Positions 1 through 6,362 of a stretch of DNA of 6,481 bases are shown one piece after another (position 1 is the stretch's first letter; every line of letters begins with the position of its first letter). This stretch comes from an uncultured Caulobacteraceae bacterium (lineage in GTDB: Bacteria; Pseudomonadota; Alphaproteobacteria; Caulobacterales; Caulobacteraceae). The notes beneath the pieces were generated by a model that saw only the letters and a list, made by a program, of their open reading frames with translations, ran no database searches and had not been told where the DNA came from. The stretch is taken from positions 1-6,481 of the forward strand of contig CAMLKO010000061.1 in NCBI GenBank assembly GCA_946480495.1, read 5' to 3'. The position numbers were made by a program, and so were the translations under genes.

Positions 1-263
1 CGATGAACTTCAAGATCGACGGCGATTCCAAGAAGTTCCGGCTGGTGCGGCTGCTCTCGCCGATCACCCTGAAGGGTCCGATCGCCCATCCGAAGGCCGG
101 GATCGAGCCGGGCCCCGCCATCGTGCAGGGCGTGGTGGGCGTGGCGCTGGGCGCGGCGATCAATCCGCTGGCCGCCATCCTGCCCTTCGTGGATCTCGGC
201 GGCGCCAAGGACGCGCCCTGCGACCAGCTGCTCGCCCAGGCCCGGGCGAAGGGCGCGCGCTAG
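1..263 (+). CDS. AsmA family protein, C-terminal fragment (5' end outside window)
   Basis: Only the final ~87 codons are present; the reading frame is open at the left edge, so the Met at base 3 is an internal residue. The visible part matches the conserved end of AsmA-family proteins: a KKFRLVRL stretch, a 'GPIAHPKAGIEPG' turn, a hydrophobic Gly/Ala-rich segment (GVALGAAINPLAAILPFVD) and a closing 'AKDAPCDQLL' with the typical single Cys. AsmA-like proteins are large inner-membrane-anchored periplasmic proteins implicated in lipid transport and outer-membrane homeostasis. Nothing here indicates the specific subfamily. The gene converges on the crotonase-family gene, and the two TAG stops overlap in one CTAG at 260-263. 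The family call is from recognition of the C-terminal pattern; the rest of the protein is not visible. Confidence 0.85.
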   Translation, partial: MNFKIDGDSKKFRLVRLLSPITLKGPIAHPKAGIEPGPAIVQGVVGVALGAAINPLAAILPFVDLGGAKDAPCDQLLAQARAKGAR

Positions 264-1021
264 CGGCGGCGGAAGACCGGCTCGCGCCGCTCGGCAAAGG
301 CCGCCACCGCGCCGGCGTGGTCTTCGCTGGCGGAGAGGATCGCGATCTCCTCAACGTTCGAGGCGGCGGCCGCTTGAGGGTCCATGTCGATGGCGCGGCT
401 GGCGACCCGCTTGGTCGCCTCGACGGAGAGCGGCGCGCGCGAGGCGATGCGGCCGGCCAACGCCATGGCCGCGTCCAGCAGCGCGTCGGGTTCGTAGACG
501 TCGGTGACCAGCCCGTTGGCGAGCGCGCCCTGCGCATCCACCGGCAGTCCGGTCAGCAGCATGACCTTGGCCTTCGCCACCCCGAGGATACGCGGCAGCC
601 GCCAGGCCGAGGCCATCAGGCCCACATTGACGCCGGCGGCCGTGAAGCTGGCCTTCGTCGAGGCCAGCCGGATGTCGCAGCAGAGCGCGATCTCGAGCCC
701 GCCGCCGACGCAGTGGCCGTTCACCGCCGCGACCACCGGCGCGCGGAAGCGCTCCAGCCGGTCCAGCATGGCGTTGAAGTCCGCCACCGCCTGCGGCGTC
801 ACCCGGCCGTTGGCGGCGGCCTCGCGCAGGTCGTCGCCCGTGCAGAAGGTCTTGCCCCGTCCGGTCAGCACCACGGCGCGGACCGAGGTGTCGGCTTCAA
901 GCTCGTCCAGCAGCGCGACCATCCTGGCGCGCATGGCCGAGCCCAGCGCATTGGCGGGCGGGTTGTCGATCTCGACGAGGACGACGCCCTCGGCGGGGCG
1001 GGTGACGTGCAGCGCGCTCAT
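260..1021 (-). CDS. Enoyl-CoA hydratase/isomerase (crotonase) family protein
   Basis: A 253-residue cytosolic crotonase-fold enzyme of normal family length, acting on an acyl-CoA thioester. The first oxyanion-hole segment is GKTFCTGDDLRE (residues 56-67). The second is NGHCVGGGLEIALCCDIRLAS (101-121, quoted only as a landmark). Next come a GLMASAWRLPRILG segment (about 134-147) and an LLTGLPVDAQGALANGLV segment, both in the usual crotonase order. Glu110 in GGGLE matches the first catalytic Glu of rat hydratase (E144). The residue 20 positions later, where hydratases carry the second Glu (E164), is Gly130, so simple hydratase chemistry is doubtful; an isomerase, lyase or other crotonase reaction is as likely. 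I chose the ATG at 1021 because it leaves a normal crotonase N-terminus. A GTG at 1051 would add ten residues and sit 7 bases after the preceding stop. Neither has a clear Shine-Dalgarno. It follows the pilus genes closely and may be read through from them, but no functional link is evident. Confidence 0.92.
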   Translation of the reverse strand: MSALHVTRPAEGVVLVEIDNPPANALGSAMRARMVALLDELEADTSVRAVVLTGRGKTFCTGDDLREAAANGRVTPQAVADFNAMLDRLERFRAPVVAAVNGHCVGGGLEIALCCDIRLASTKASFTAAGVNVGLMASAWRLPRILGVAKAKVMLLTGLPVDAQGALANGLVTDVYEPDALLDAAMALAGRIASRAPLSVEATKRVASRAIDMDPQAAAASNVEEIAILSASEDHAGAVAAFAERREPVFRRR

Positions 1022-1058
1022 GGCCGCGCTGTCGCCGATTGCGCGGCTCACGGCAAGG

Positions 1059-2072
1059 TCAGTTGTACTGGACCGTGACGTTGTAGCTGCCGGTGTAGGT
1101 GTGCCCGTGGGTCGACGGGGTGATGTCGAAGTGCCCGCCCACGTAGAAGGTCGCCGTCCCCTGGCTGCCCGGCGACAAACTCAGCGTGGTCGGCAGCGTC
1201 GAGTTGGTCAGGGTGACCGGGATCGAGTCCGTGCCGTTGCTTAAGGTGAGCGAGCCGATGGTCGTGGAGAAGGTCTGCCCGCCCTCGCCGGTGACGGTGT
1301 AGGTCGCCCGCTGCGGGCTCGGGTTGCCGACCGCGATGGCGTTGCCGGTGACGCTGACCGGGTTGCTGGCGAGGGTCGGATCCAGCGTGACGGTGCTCGT
1401 CCCGCTGGTCGGGTTGTAGATCGTCCCGAACTCCATGAACGTCGTGCCGCTGAAGGCGATCGGGCGGTCGACAAGGACGATGGCGTTGCCGCTAGTGCCC
1501 GTGGTGGGGACGGTCGGGGAGTTGGCGACATAGACATAGAAGCCCGAGGTGGCGTTCCCCGCCGTGCCGCCCCCGTCGTTGCCGTTGATGGGGAAGTCTG
1601 CCCCGAAATAGACGGTTGGCTGGGTCTGCTTGGCCGTCTGGGTGAGGGTGAAGTCGACCGGATTCGTGCCCGACACACCCGAGATCGTCCCGCCCCCCGC
1701 GATGCTGACCGTGAAGTTGGTGAGGGCGCCCGCCTTGCCTGTCGGCGTTCCGATCGAGCCGATCCGCACCCGGGCGATCGCGCCGGTGCAGGTATTGCCG
1801 GTGCCCGTGCAGGTGATCTGGATCAGCCCCCGCACCGTGCCGCTGGTCAGGCGGGTGGCGCTGCCGCTTTGAGTGACCGTGCCGCTGGATGGAGAAAAGG
1901 TGAAGGTCGTCACGCCGGTGTTTGCGGCCACGACCTTGCCGAGGTCGGGCGCGGTGGTGACGGAAGCGGTGAAGCTGTAGGCGGCGGCCGGACCGGCCGC
2001 GCAGGCGGCAAGCGCAAGGGCCATTGCCGCCCGGACAACCAGCCTCCCGGGAAACGCTTTGCGGTCGGTCAC
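1059..2072 (-). CDS. Two-domain DUF4402 protein, candidate pilus tip adhesin
   Basis: A 337-residue secreted protein. Residues 1-31 form a Sec signal peptide (basic n-region, Ala/Leu core, likely cut after AGPAAA). Residues about 204-337 are a complete DUF4402 pilin-like domain, starting near FMEFGTIYNPTSG and ending in TYTGSYNVTVQYN. Residues about 32-200 form a second Ser/Thr/Gly-rich beta domain. It contains the only mature cysteines, Cys88 and Cys95 (C-x6-C), plausibly a disulfide, and echoes the DUF4402 pattern (DLGKVVAANTG early, VYFGADFPING late). The gene comes last in the pilus operon, after the usher. In Csu and type 1 systems that place and the two-domain build belong to the tip adhesin (CsuE, FimH), so I infer a tip adhesin role; a surface anchor or minor subunit is the alternative. 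The GTG start overlaps the usher stop as GTGA and has a good AGGAG at 2082-2086. DUF4402 assignment is confident, function is inference. Confidence 0.85.
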   Translation of the reverse strand: MTDRKAFPGRLVVRAAMALALAACAAGPAAAYSFTASVTTAPDLGKVVAANTGVTTFTFSPSSGTVTQSGSATRLTSGTVRGLIQITCTGTGNTCTGAIARVRIGSIGTPTGKAGALTNFTVSIAGGGTISGVSGTNPVDFTLTQTAKQTQPTVYFGADFPINGNDGGGTAGNATSGFYVYVANSPTVPTTGTSGNAIVLVDRPIAFSGTTFMEFGTIYNPTSGTSTVTLDPTLASNPVSVTGNAIAVGNPSPQRATYTVTGEGGQTFSTTIGSLTLSNGTDSIPVTLTNSTLPTTLSLSPGSQGTATFYVGGHFDITPSTHGHTYTGSYNVTVQYN

Positions 2073-4780
2073 TGGTCCGTACTCCTGTCAAAGACCACTT
2101 CGGCCTTGATGTCCGCCAGGTACCCGCCTTCAGGAGACACCGTGAAGGTGACTGGCTTCTTAAGCTTCATATGCAAACGTCGCGCCTGGTCGGGATCGAG
2201 GTCCAGCCGGTATGTGCCGGCGGGCAGGCTTTCGAAGTCCACCGAGCCGTCGAATTCCGTCGAGCCGGGCACCGGTTCACCCCCGTTTTCGCGCGTCAGC
2301 GTCAGCTGCACGGCCGACAGGCCGACCAGCTTGCCGTCGTCCTGCCGGTACATCACCCGCAACATGACCTCGCCGGTCGGGGTCAGCGGATAGGGAATGA
2401 ACAGCACGTTGCCGGCGCGGGGTTCGAACTCGATCGAGTGCGGCGGCGACTGCAGGTAGGGGTTGTCGACCTCGTCGAGGTCGACCTGCACCCGGGTGAC
2501 GGGCGCCGAGCCGATGCCGGTCACGAAGGCCTGGCCGTTGAGGGTGGTGGTCGCCGGCCGCTCGCCGCCCGAGACCGTCACGCCGCCCACCGGCGGCTCG
2601 CCCGGCTGGTAGACGCCGTCGCCGTTGCGGTCGACGAACGCCTGGAAGGCCACGCTGCCGCCGCTGGCCGGTCCCGGACGGGTCACGGTGTAATGATGCT
2701 CGAGCGGATCGAAGGCGAGGCCGAAGGCCAGCTGCAGGCCGATCCGCCAGTTGTCGTCCGGCATCGAATAGTCGCCGGAAACCGCCAGGTCGGCGTGCGC
2801 CAGGCGGAAGATGGCCCCGGCCTGGAAGGAGGTCGTGGGGTCGTCACCGAAGGTGCGGCCAAGTCCGAAGCGCAGCGCCGTGTGCTCGGTCAGCGCCCGG
2901 TCGGCGGTCAGCGTCAGCGCGCTGGCCCGCGCCTCGGGCAGGATTTCGTAGTCCAGCGCCCCGCGCAGCTGCCATTTGTAGGCCGCGAAGGTGGAGGCGG
3001 CCAAGACGCCGGTCAGCCGCTCCTGGGCCGGCAGGTCGGGACTGGTGTCGCGGCGATAGTCGAGGCCGCCCGAGACCAGCACCGAGCCGAGCACGGTGGA
3101 CGCCCGGGCGGCGGCGAACAGGGCGGCGGCGCCGTCGCTGTACTGGTCCCTCTGCGCGCGCATCGACAGCGGGATGCTGCGTCCGCCCGGGTGGACGTTG
3201 GTGTCGATGGTGATTTCGCTGTGCCGGTCGAGCGGGCGGCTGACCTGCATCGCGGGGTTGGTCTCGTCGATGAAGCCGCCGCTGTATTCGGCATGCCGGG
3301 CGACGATCGAGATGCCCCAGGGCTGCCCGGCCACGCCCAGCGCGACAGCCCGCCCATTGCGGTCGTCTCCGGCGACGTCGGCCTGGATCGAGAAGCCGCG
3401 CCAGGACGTCCGCGCTCCGAGCATCAGCAGGGCGCGCCTTGTCCGGTCGTCGACCGGATAGTAGGCCGCGCCCGCCAGCACCGTCAGGTCGTCGCTGATC
3501 CCTCGCGCGGCGTTGGCCACCACCCGCCAGCCGCCGTCGCCGGCCGGCGAGGACGGGACGCCGTCATTGTTGTGGAAGGTCACCACCGTGCGGTCCTGCT
3601 GGACGACGCCGAAGTCGAAGGTCGTCTGGCCCGGCTTCAGCTGGCCGCCGCCGACGGTGATCACCCGCGTCTGTTCCTCGCGTTCGCCGCGCGGGCCGTA
3701 CATGACGATGCGGATGACGTTGACGCCGCGGACCAGCGGCACGCCCAGGAACTCGTAGCGCCCCTCCACCGGCGTGCGCTGGCCGCTGCGCAGCACGTCG
3801 TTGACGTAGAGCTCGACGTCGTAGCCCAGCGGCAGCTCGCCGCGCAGGTCGATGCGGTTGAAGACGCTCTGCTGTTCGAGCTGCGCGGTGGTGAAGGCGA
3901 AGCCCCGGCCGCCGACGCTGCGCGGACCGATCGCCAGCGCCGGCGTGAAGGTGTCGCCGATGGTGAAGCTGGTGGCGTTCAGCGGCCCCAGCAGCCCGCC
4001 CTTCAACTCGTGACGCTCGAGCAGGACGCGGGCGGTGTTCGGCTGGCCGTTGTCGTCGGAGCCGATGTAGCCCTGGAAGCCCATGTGGGCGAGGTCGCCG
4101 GCCATCCGGATGTCGTAACGGCGCGGATCGGTCGGCGGGCGGGTGTCGCGGGCCGTCGAGATCGACACGTCGACCGCCGGCGGGCTGAACATCCGGTAGG
4201 GGTTGGGGATGTGCAGCGCGTCGTCGGCGCTGCCGACGTCGGGGCGCAGGTCGCGCAGCCGGGCGAGCCGCTCGAGCCGCGACTGGATCGGCAGCTTCTC
4301 CAGCGCGGTCAGCTTGAGGGTCAGGGCCTCCGGATCGGCCGCGATCTTCACCGGCAGCAGCTTGGCCACCACCGAGGCGCGCACGTAGATTTCGCCCGGC
4401 GTGACCGCGACGTCCTGGCCGCTGATGGTCAGGTCCCGGCCGCCGACCCGCACCGCGCCGCTGGCCAGGTCCACGGTGATCGGCCGTTGCGCCTCGCCGA
4501 TGGAGCCGGTGATGCGCCGGTCGCCCGGGGAGACGGTGATGTTGAGGTCCAGCAGCCGGGCCAGCTCGCCCATCGGCAGCAGGGGATCGTTCGGATCCCC
4601 GTAGGCCGCCATGCTGTCGGTCAGCGTCAGGCCGTCGAGATCGACGGCGAAGAGCAGCAGATCGTCGTCGCGCAGATGCGCGATAGGCCCTGACGTGATC
4701 AGGGCCTCATCGGCCGGTTCGGCCGCAAGCGCCGCTTGGCCGCTGACCGCCACGACGGCGGCCGCGGCCATCAGCCTCAT
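2069..4780 (-). CDS. Outer-membrane usher-like protein of a chaperone-usher pilus
   Basis: A 903-residue protein, close to usual usher length. Residues 1-20 are a signal peptide (MRLM, Ala/Val core, AALA). Residues about 39-161 form a beta-rich N-terminal domain (LFAVDLDG, PLLPMGELARLLDL) that looks more like a copper-amine-oxidase-N1/stalk-type module than the classical PapC N-domain. The barrel follows, with an alternating, aromatic-poor strand pattern. At about 313-377 lies the segment most typical of ushers: GELPLGYDVELYVNDVL, then YEFLGVPLVRGVNVIRIVMYGPRGE. The barrel runs to about residue 690. Beyond it are a DRNGDGVYQPGE acidic loop (717-728) and two Ig/carboxypeptidase-regulatory-like units, the last near FDGSVDFESLPAGTYRLDL. 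There is no cysteine, unlike the C-terminal pair common in ushers. Expected role: outer-membrane pore that receives chaperone-bound subunits and threads the pilus out. Its chaperone and subunit neighbours support this. I took the ATG at 4780, 7 bases after the chaperone stop; a GTG at 4807 would add nine residues and overlap that gene by 20 bases. Neither has a strong Shine-Dalgarno. Confidence 0.82.
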   Translation of the reverse strand: MRLMAAAAVVAVSGQAALAAEPADEALITSGPIAHLRDDDLLLFAVDLDGLTLTDSMAAYGDPNDPLLPMGELARLLDLNITVSPGDRRITGSIGEAQRPITVDLASGAVRVGGRDLTISGQDVAVTPGEIYVRASVVAKLLPVKIAADPEALTLKLTALEKLPIQSRLERLARLRDLRPDVGSADDALHIPNPYRMFSPPAVDVSISTARDTRPPTDPRRYDIRMAGDLAHMGFQGYIGSDDNGQPNTARVLLERHELKGGLLGPLNATSFTIGDTFTPALAIGPRSVGGRGFAFTTAQLEQQSVFNRIDLRGELPLGYDVELYVNDVLRSGQRTPVEGRYEFLGVPLVRGVNVIRIVMYGPRGEREEQTRVITVGGGQLKPGQTTFDFGVVQQDRTVVTFHNNDGVPSSPAGDGGWRVVANAARGISDDLTVLAGAAYYPVDDRTRRALLMLGARTSWRGFSIQADVAGDDRNGRAVALGVAGQPWGISIVARHAEYSGGFIDETNPAMQVSRPLDRHSEITIDTNVHPGGRSIPLSMRAQRDQYSDGAAALFAAARASTVLGSVLVSGGLDYRRDTSPDLPAQERLTGVLAASTFAAYKWQLRGALDYEILPEARASALTLTADRALTEHTALRFGLGRTFGDDPTTSFQAGAIFRLAHADLAVSGDYSMPDDNWRIGLQLAFGLAFDPLEHHYTVTRPGPASGGSVAFQAFVDRNGDGVYQPGEPPVGGVTVSGGERPATTTLNGQAFVTGIGSAPVTRVQVDLDEVDNPYLQSPPHSIEFEPRAGNVLFIPYPLTPTGEVMLRVMYRQDDGKLVGLSAVQLTLTRENGGEPVPGSTEFDGSVDFESLPAGTYRLDLDPDQARRLHMKLKKPVTFTVSPEGGYLADIKAEVVFDRSTDQ
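2082..2086 (-). promoter_or_regulatory. Ribosome binding site for the two-domain DUF4402 gene
   Basis: Read on the minus strand this is AGGAG, nine bases before the GTG at 2072. It lies inside the last codons of the usher gene and decides the non-ATG start. With the 4-base GTGA overlap it suggests translational coupling of the usher and the terminal subunit. Confidence 0.75.
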
Positions 4781-4787
4781 GCGTCTA

Positions 4788-5744
4788 TCAGGGCGCTGTG
4801 AAGTCACTGTGGGCGAGCACGCGGCCAGGAGACGTGTCGTCGTCCGTGAAGGTGATGTCCAACGCCTCGCCCGCTTGAGGCGCGCGAGTCAGGGGGATTT
4901 GCATCGCACGGCGATCTATTTCCGTATAGACCCCCACGCCTCGCGCAAGTCCGATCGGATCCTTGCCCTTCGCCTTCCCGCGCACCTCGACGTTGCCGAA
5001 CAGGGAACTGGCGCCCTGCCGGACCAGGTCGAAATCGAGCACGGGCGTTCGTTTTGCCGGTTTCCCGTCGGGCTGGGGAACGTCGGCCCAGACCAGATGC
5101 GGGTTCTCGATGGCGGCGCGCACATCCGGATCGCCCAGCCGCACGATCACCGGGATGCTGATGCCGAACACCGAGTAGACGGTGAAGCTCAGCTCGCCGG
5201 GTTTCACGCCCGCCGCTTCCTCGGCGGTGGTGCCCAAGTCCCTGGGGGGAATGGTCGTGACGGTCAGGTGGGTCCGGTACTCGCCCCGGGCCATCTGCTC
5301 GGCGGCGCCCGGCATGACCCGGATGCGGATCGTCTGGCCCTTGCCCGGCGCCAGCACCGCGCGGTGGGGCGTGGCCAGCAGCATCGGCTTGGCCGACTGC
5401 AGGCGGTCGACCAGCGGCTTGGTCTCGGGCTTGGTGGCGGCCTGGTCGGCCGGCGTGATCTGGCCGCTCGGCTCCATCACCCGGTCGATCAGGCCGATGT
5501 CCACGGCCGCGGGCGTCGAGCCCTGGTTGAAGATGTAGACCGTCGCCGACTTGCCCGCCCGGTCGAAGGTCAGCCGCTTGGGCGAGATGTTGAGGTTGGC
5601 GCCCACCTTGGCCACCGGCGTCGGATCGGCCGGGGCGGGCGCGTCCTCCTGCGCGAACAGCGCGCCGGGGGCGAGGGCCAGGGCGGCGGCGGCGAGCGCT
5701 GCGGCGGCCTTTCTGGCGCGGGACAATGCGTCAGTCTTCTTCAT
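4788..5744 (-). CDS. PapD-like periplasmic pilus chaperone
   Basis: A 318-residue periplasmic protein with a signal peptide (MKK start, basic n-region, long Ala/Leu core, likely cut at FA-Q, residue 31). The first Ig-like domain begins LNISPKRLTFD (51-61); Arg57 sits where PapD has Arg8, one of the two residues that anchor the pilin C-terminal carboxylate. TPHRAVLAPGKGQTIRIRV (125-143) is the conserved proline/glycine strand turn, then EYRTHLTVTTIP. The G1-like strand is LSFTVYSVFGISIPVIVR (185-202). The preceding F1-G1 loop, about 167-184, is long, as in FGL or archaic chaperones, but without their cysteine pair. The second domain covers about 205-318. At 318 residues it exceeds the usual ~230-250, partly through an insert at about 90-118. 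It should cap and stabilise DUF4402 subunits in the periplasm and deliver them to the usher encoded next. The ATG at 5744 has GAGAG 8 bases upstream; an in-frame TTG at 5819 would run into the pilin gene and is rejected. Confidence 0.88.
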   Translation of the reverse strand: MKKTDALSRARKAAAALAAAALALAPGALFAQEDAPAPADPTPVAKVGANLNISPKRLTFDRAGKSATVYIFNQGSTPAAVDIGLIDRVMEPSGQITPADQAATKPETKPLVDRLQSAKPMLLATPHRAVLAPGKGQTIRIRVMPGAAEQMARGEYRTHLTVTTIPPRDLGTTAEEAAGVKPGELSFTVYSVFGISIPVIVRLGDPDVRAAIENPHLVWADVPQPDGKPAKRTPVLDFDLVRQGASSLFGNVEVRGKAKGKDPIGLARGVGVYTEIDRRAMQIPLTRAPQAGEALDITFTDDDTSPGRVLAHSDFTAP

Positions 5745-5752
5745 CGATTGTT

Positions 5753-5757
5753 CTCTC
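5753..5757 (-). promoter_or_regulatory. Ribosome binding site for the chaperone gene
   Basis: GAGAG on the minus strand, eight bases before the ATG at 5744. It supports that start over the in-frame TTG further upstream, and sits directly after a GC-rich hairpin (5760-5775). Confidence 0.6.
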
Positions 5758-5759
5758 GG

Positions 5760-5775
5760 GGCCCTGAAGCGGGCC
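5760..5775 (-). other. Small GC hairpin between pilin and chaperone genes
   Basis: In the 52-base gap, the minus strand reads GGCCC, six loop bases, GGGCC: a perfect 5-bp all-GC stem a few bases upstream of the chaperone Shine-Dalgarno. No T-run follows, so it is not a convincing terminator. It could tune mRNA processing or translation of the chaperone, or be chance in GC-rich DNA. Confidence 0.35.
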
Positions 5776-5796
5776 TGGCGGAGTGGATCCGCGCCA

Positions 5797-6279
5797 TCAA
5801 TTGTACTGGGCCACCACAACGAGCACGCCGCGGTATTCCCCCGGTTGCAGCTTCTCCGCGGCGACCTGGAGCGTTCCCCCCACGTCGACGCTCAGCATCC
5901 CGTCCGACGAAAGCGTGCCCTGCATGATCGGCACGGCGTAGCTGCCGTCGGCGTTGGTCACGACGGTGAGGGTCTGCTCACCGTTGGTATTGGTCATGTC
6001 GATGGCCTCGGGCACAGCCAGCGACACAGCATCTCCCCCTGAGCCGAGAACGGTAATCTGCGAGTTGGAGGTCGAGTCGATGGACGGCGCAATGGTGACA
6101 TTTGGCACCACCGCGATGTCCTGGAAGATGACCTGGCCCGTGGTCTGGATGCCCGCCCGCTCGGAAATCGCCGCGCTGGCGGTCGTCGGCGCTTCGTTGG
6201 CCGAGCCTTCGGCGAACGCCGGCGCGGCCGCCGCAACGGCCGCGCAGGTCAGAAGGGAAAGAAAACGAAGGTACGCCAT
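5797..6279 (-). CDS. DUF4402 pilin subunit (small, divergent)
   Basis: A 160-residue secreted protein. Residues 1-23 are a signal peptide (MAYLRFLSLL, Ala-rich core, PAFA). The mature part is a single DUF4402-like beta domain: an Ala/Thr-rich N-terminal stretch that could be a donor strand (about 24-48), VIFQDIAVVP near residue 50, TLTVVTNADGSY in the middle, SVDVGGTLQV, and the ending EYRGVLVVVAQYN. The Tyr-Asn tail with Tyr at -12 and Gly at -10 is shared with the other two subunits here. Lower match to the family pattern in the centre suggests a minor or adaptor subunit, with the partial gene upstream possibly the main pilin; the reverse cannot be excluded. The ATG at 6279 begins a clean signal peptide, but I see no strong Shine-Dalgarno close to it. 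The gene is 83 bases from the upstream pilin gene and 52 from the chaperone. Confidence 0.85.
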   Translation of the reverse strand: MAYLRFLSLLTCAAVAAAAPAFAEGSANEAPTTASAAISERAGIQTTGQVIFQDIAVVPNVTIAPSIDSTSNSQITVLGSGGDAVSLAVPEAIDMTNTNGEQTLTVVTNADGSYAVPIMQGTLSSDGMLSVDVGGTLQVAAEKLQPGEYRGVLVVVAQYN

Positions 6280-6310
6280 GGGGACCGGAGCTGCGCCTCG
6301 AACAATCGCG

Positions 6311-6326
6311 CGCGCGTGACTGCGCG
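6311..6326 (-). other. GC-rich stem-loop in the pilin-pilin gap
   Basis: CGCGC and GCGCG arms flank a six-base loop, inside a CG-alternating tract (6307-6316) and a GC-rich block (6322-6334). On the minus strand it is followed after CGCG by ATTGTT, a poor T-tract. It could be a leaky terminator or processing stem giving different amounts of the two subunits. Alternating CG tracts form such stems easily by chance. Confidence 0.3.
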
Positions 6327-6333
6327 GCGGCGC

Positions 6334-6360
6334 GTTAACATTACCGGCCGCTTTGTTAGC
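6334..6360. repeat. Imperfect inverted repeat, operator- or stem-loop-like
   Basis: GTTAACA (6334-6340) and TGTTAGC (6354-6360) are complementary at six of seven positions around a 13-base spacer with a CGGCCG core. It begins 2 bases after the stop of the partial pilin gene and is locally AT-richer than its surroundings. It could be a transcript-end stem or a protein site; no -35/-10 pair was recognised beside it. Confidence 0.35.
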
Positions 6361-6362
6361 AC

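Noticed and set aside
1059..1075. A short near-identical sequence here and at 5797-5810 (TTGTACTGG) as a possible direct repeat or recombination site
   Set aside because: It is explained by both genes encoding the same Gln-Tyr-Asn-stop ending; similarity does not continue beyond the coding tail.
317..1244. Two plus-strand open frames antisense to the crotonase and terminal subunit genes
   Set aside because: Low-complexity Arg/Ser/Ala-rich translations, opposite strand to well-recognised proteins, no recognisable motif.
2024..4693. An 889-codon open frame on the plus strand antisense to the usher
   Set aside because: It is a GC-skew artefact: His/Arg/Gly/Ala/Val-rich with no domain pattern or signal peptide, and it lies entirely opposite a gene with clear usher motifs.
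5745..5819. N-terminal extension of the chaperone to a TTG at 5819
   Set aside because: The extra 25 residues would overlap the pilin gene and bury the signal peptide; the ATG at 5744 has a suitably spaced GAGAG.
4611..5927. A 438-codon plus-strand open frame antisense to the chaperone
   Set aside because: It spans parts of three minus-strand genes and their gaps, with composition typical of a GC-rich shadow frame.
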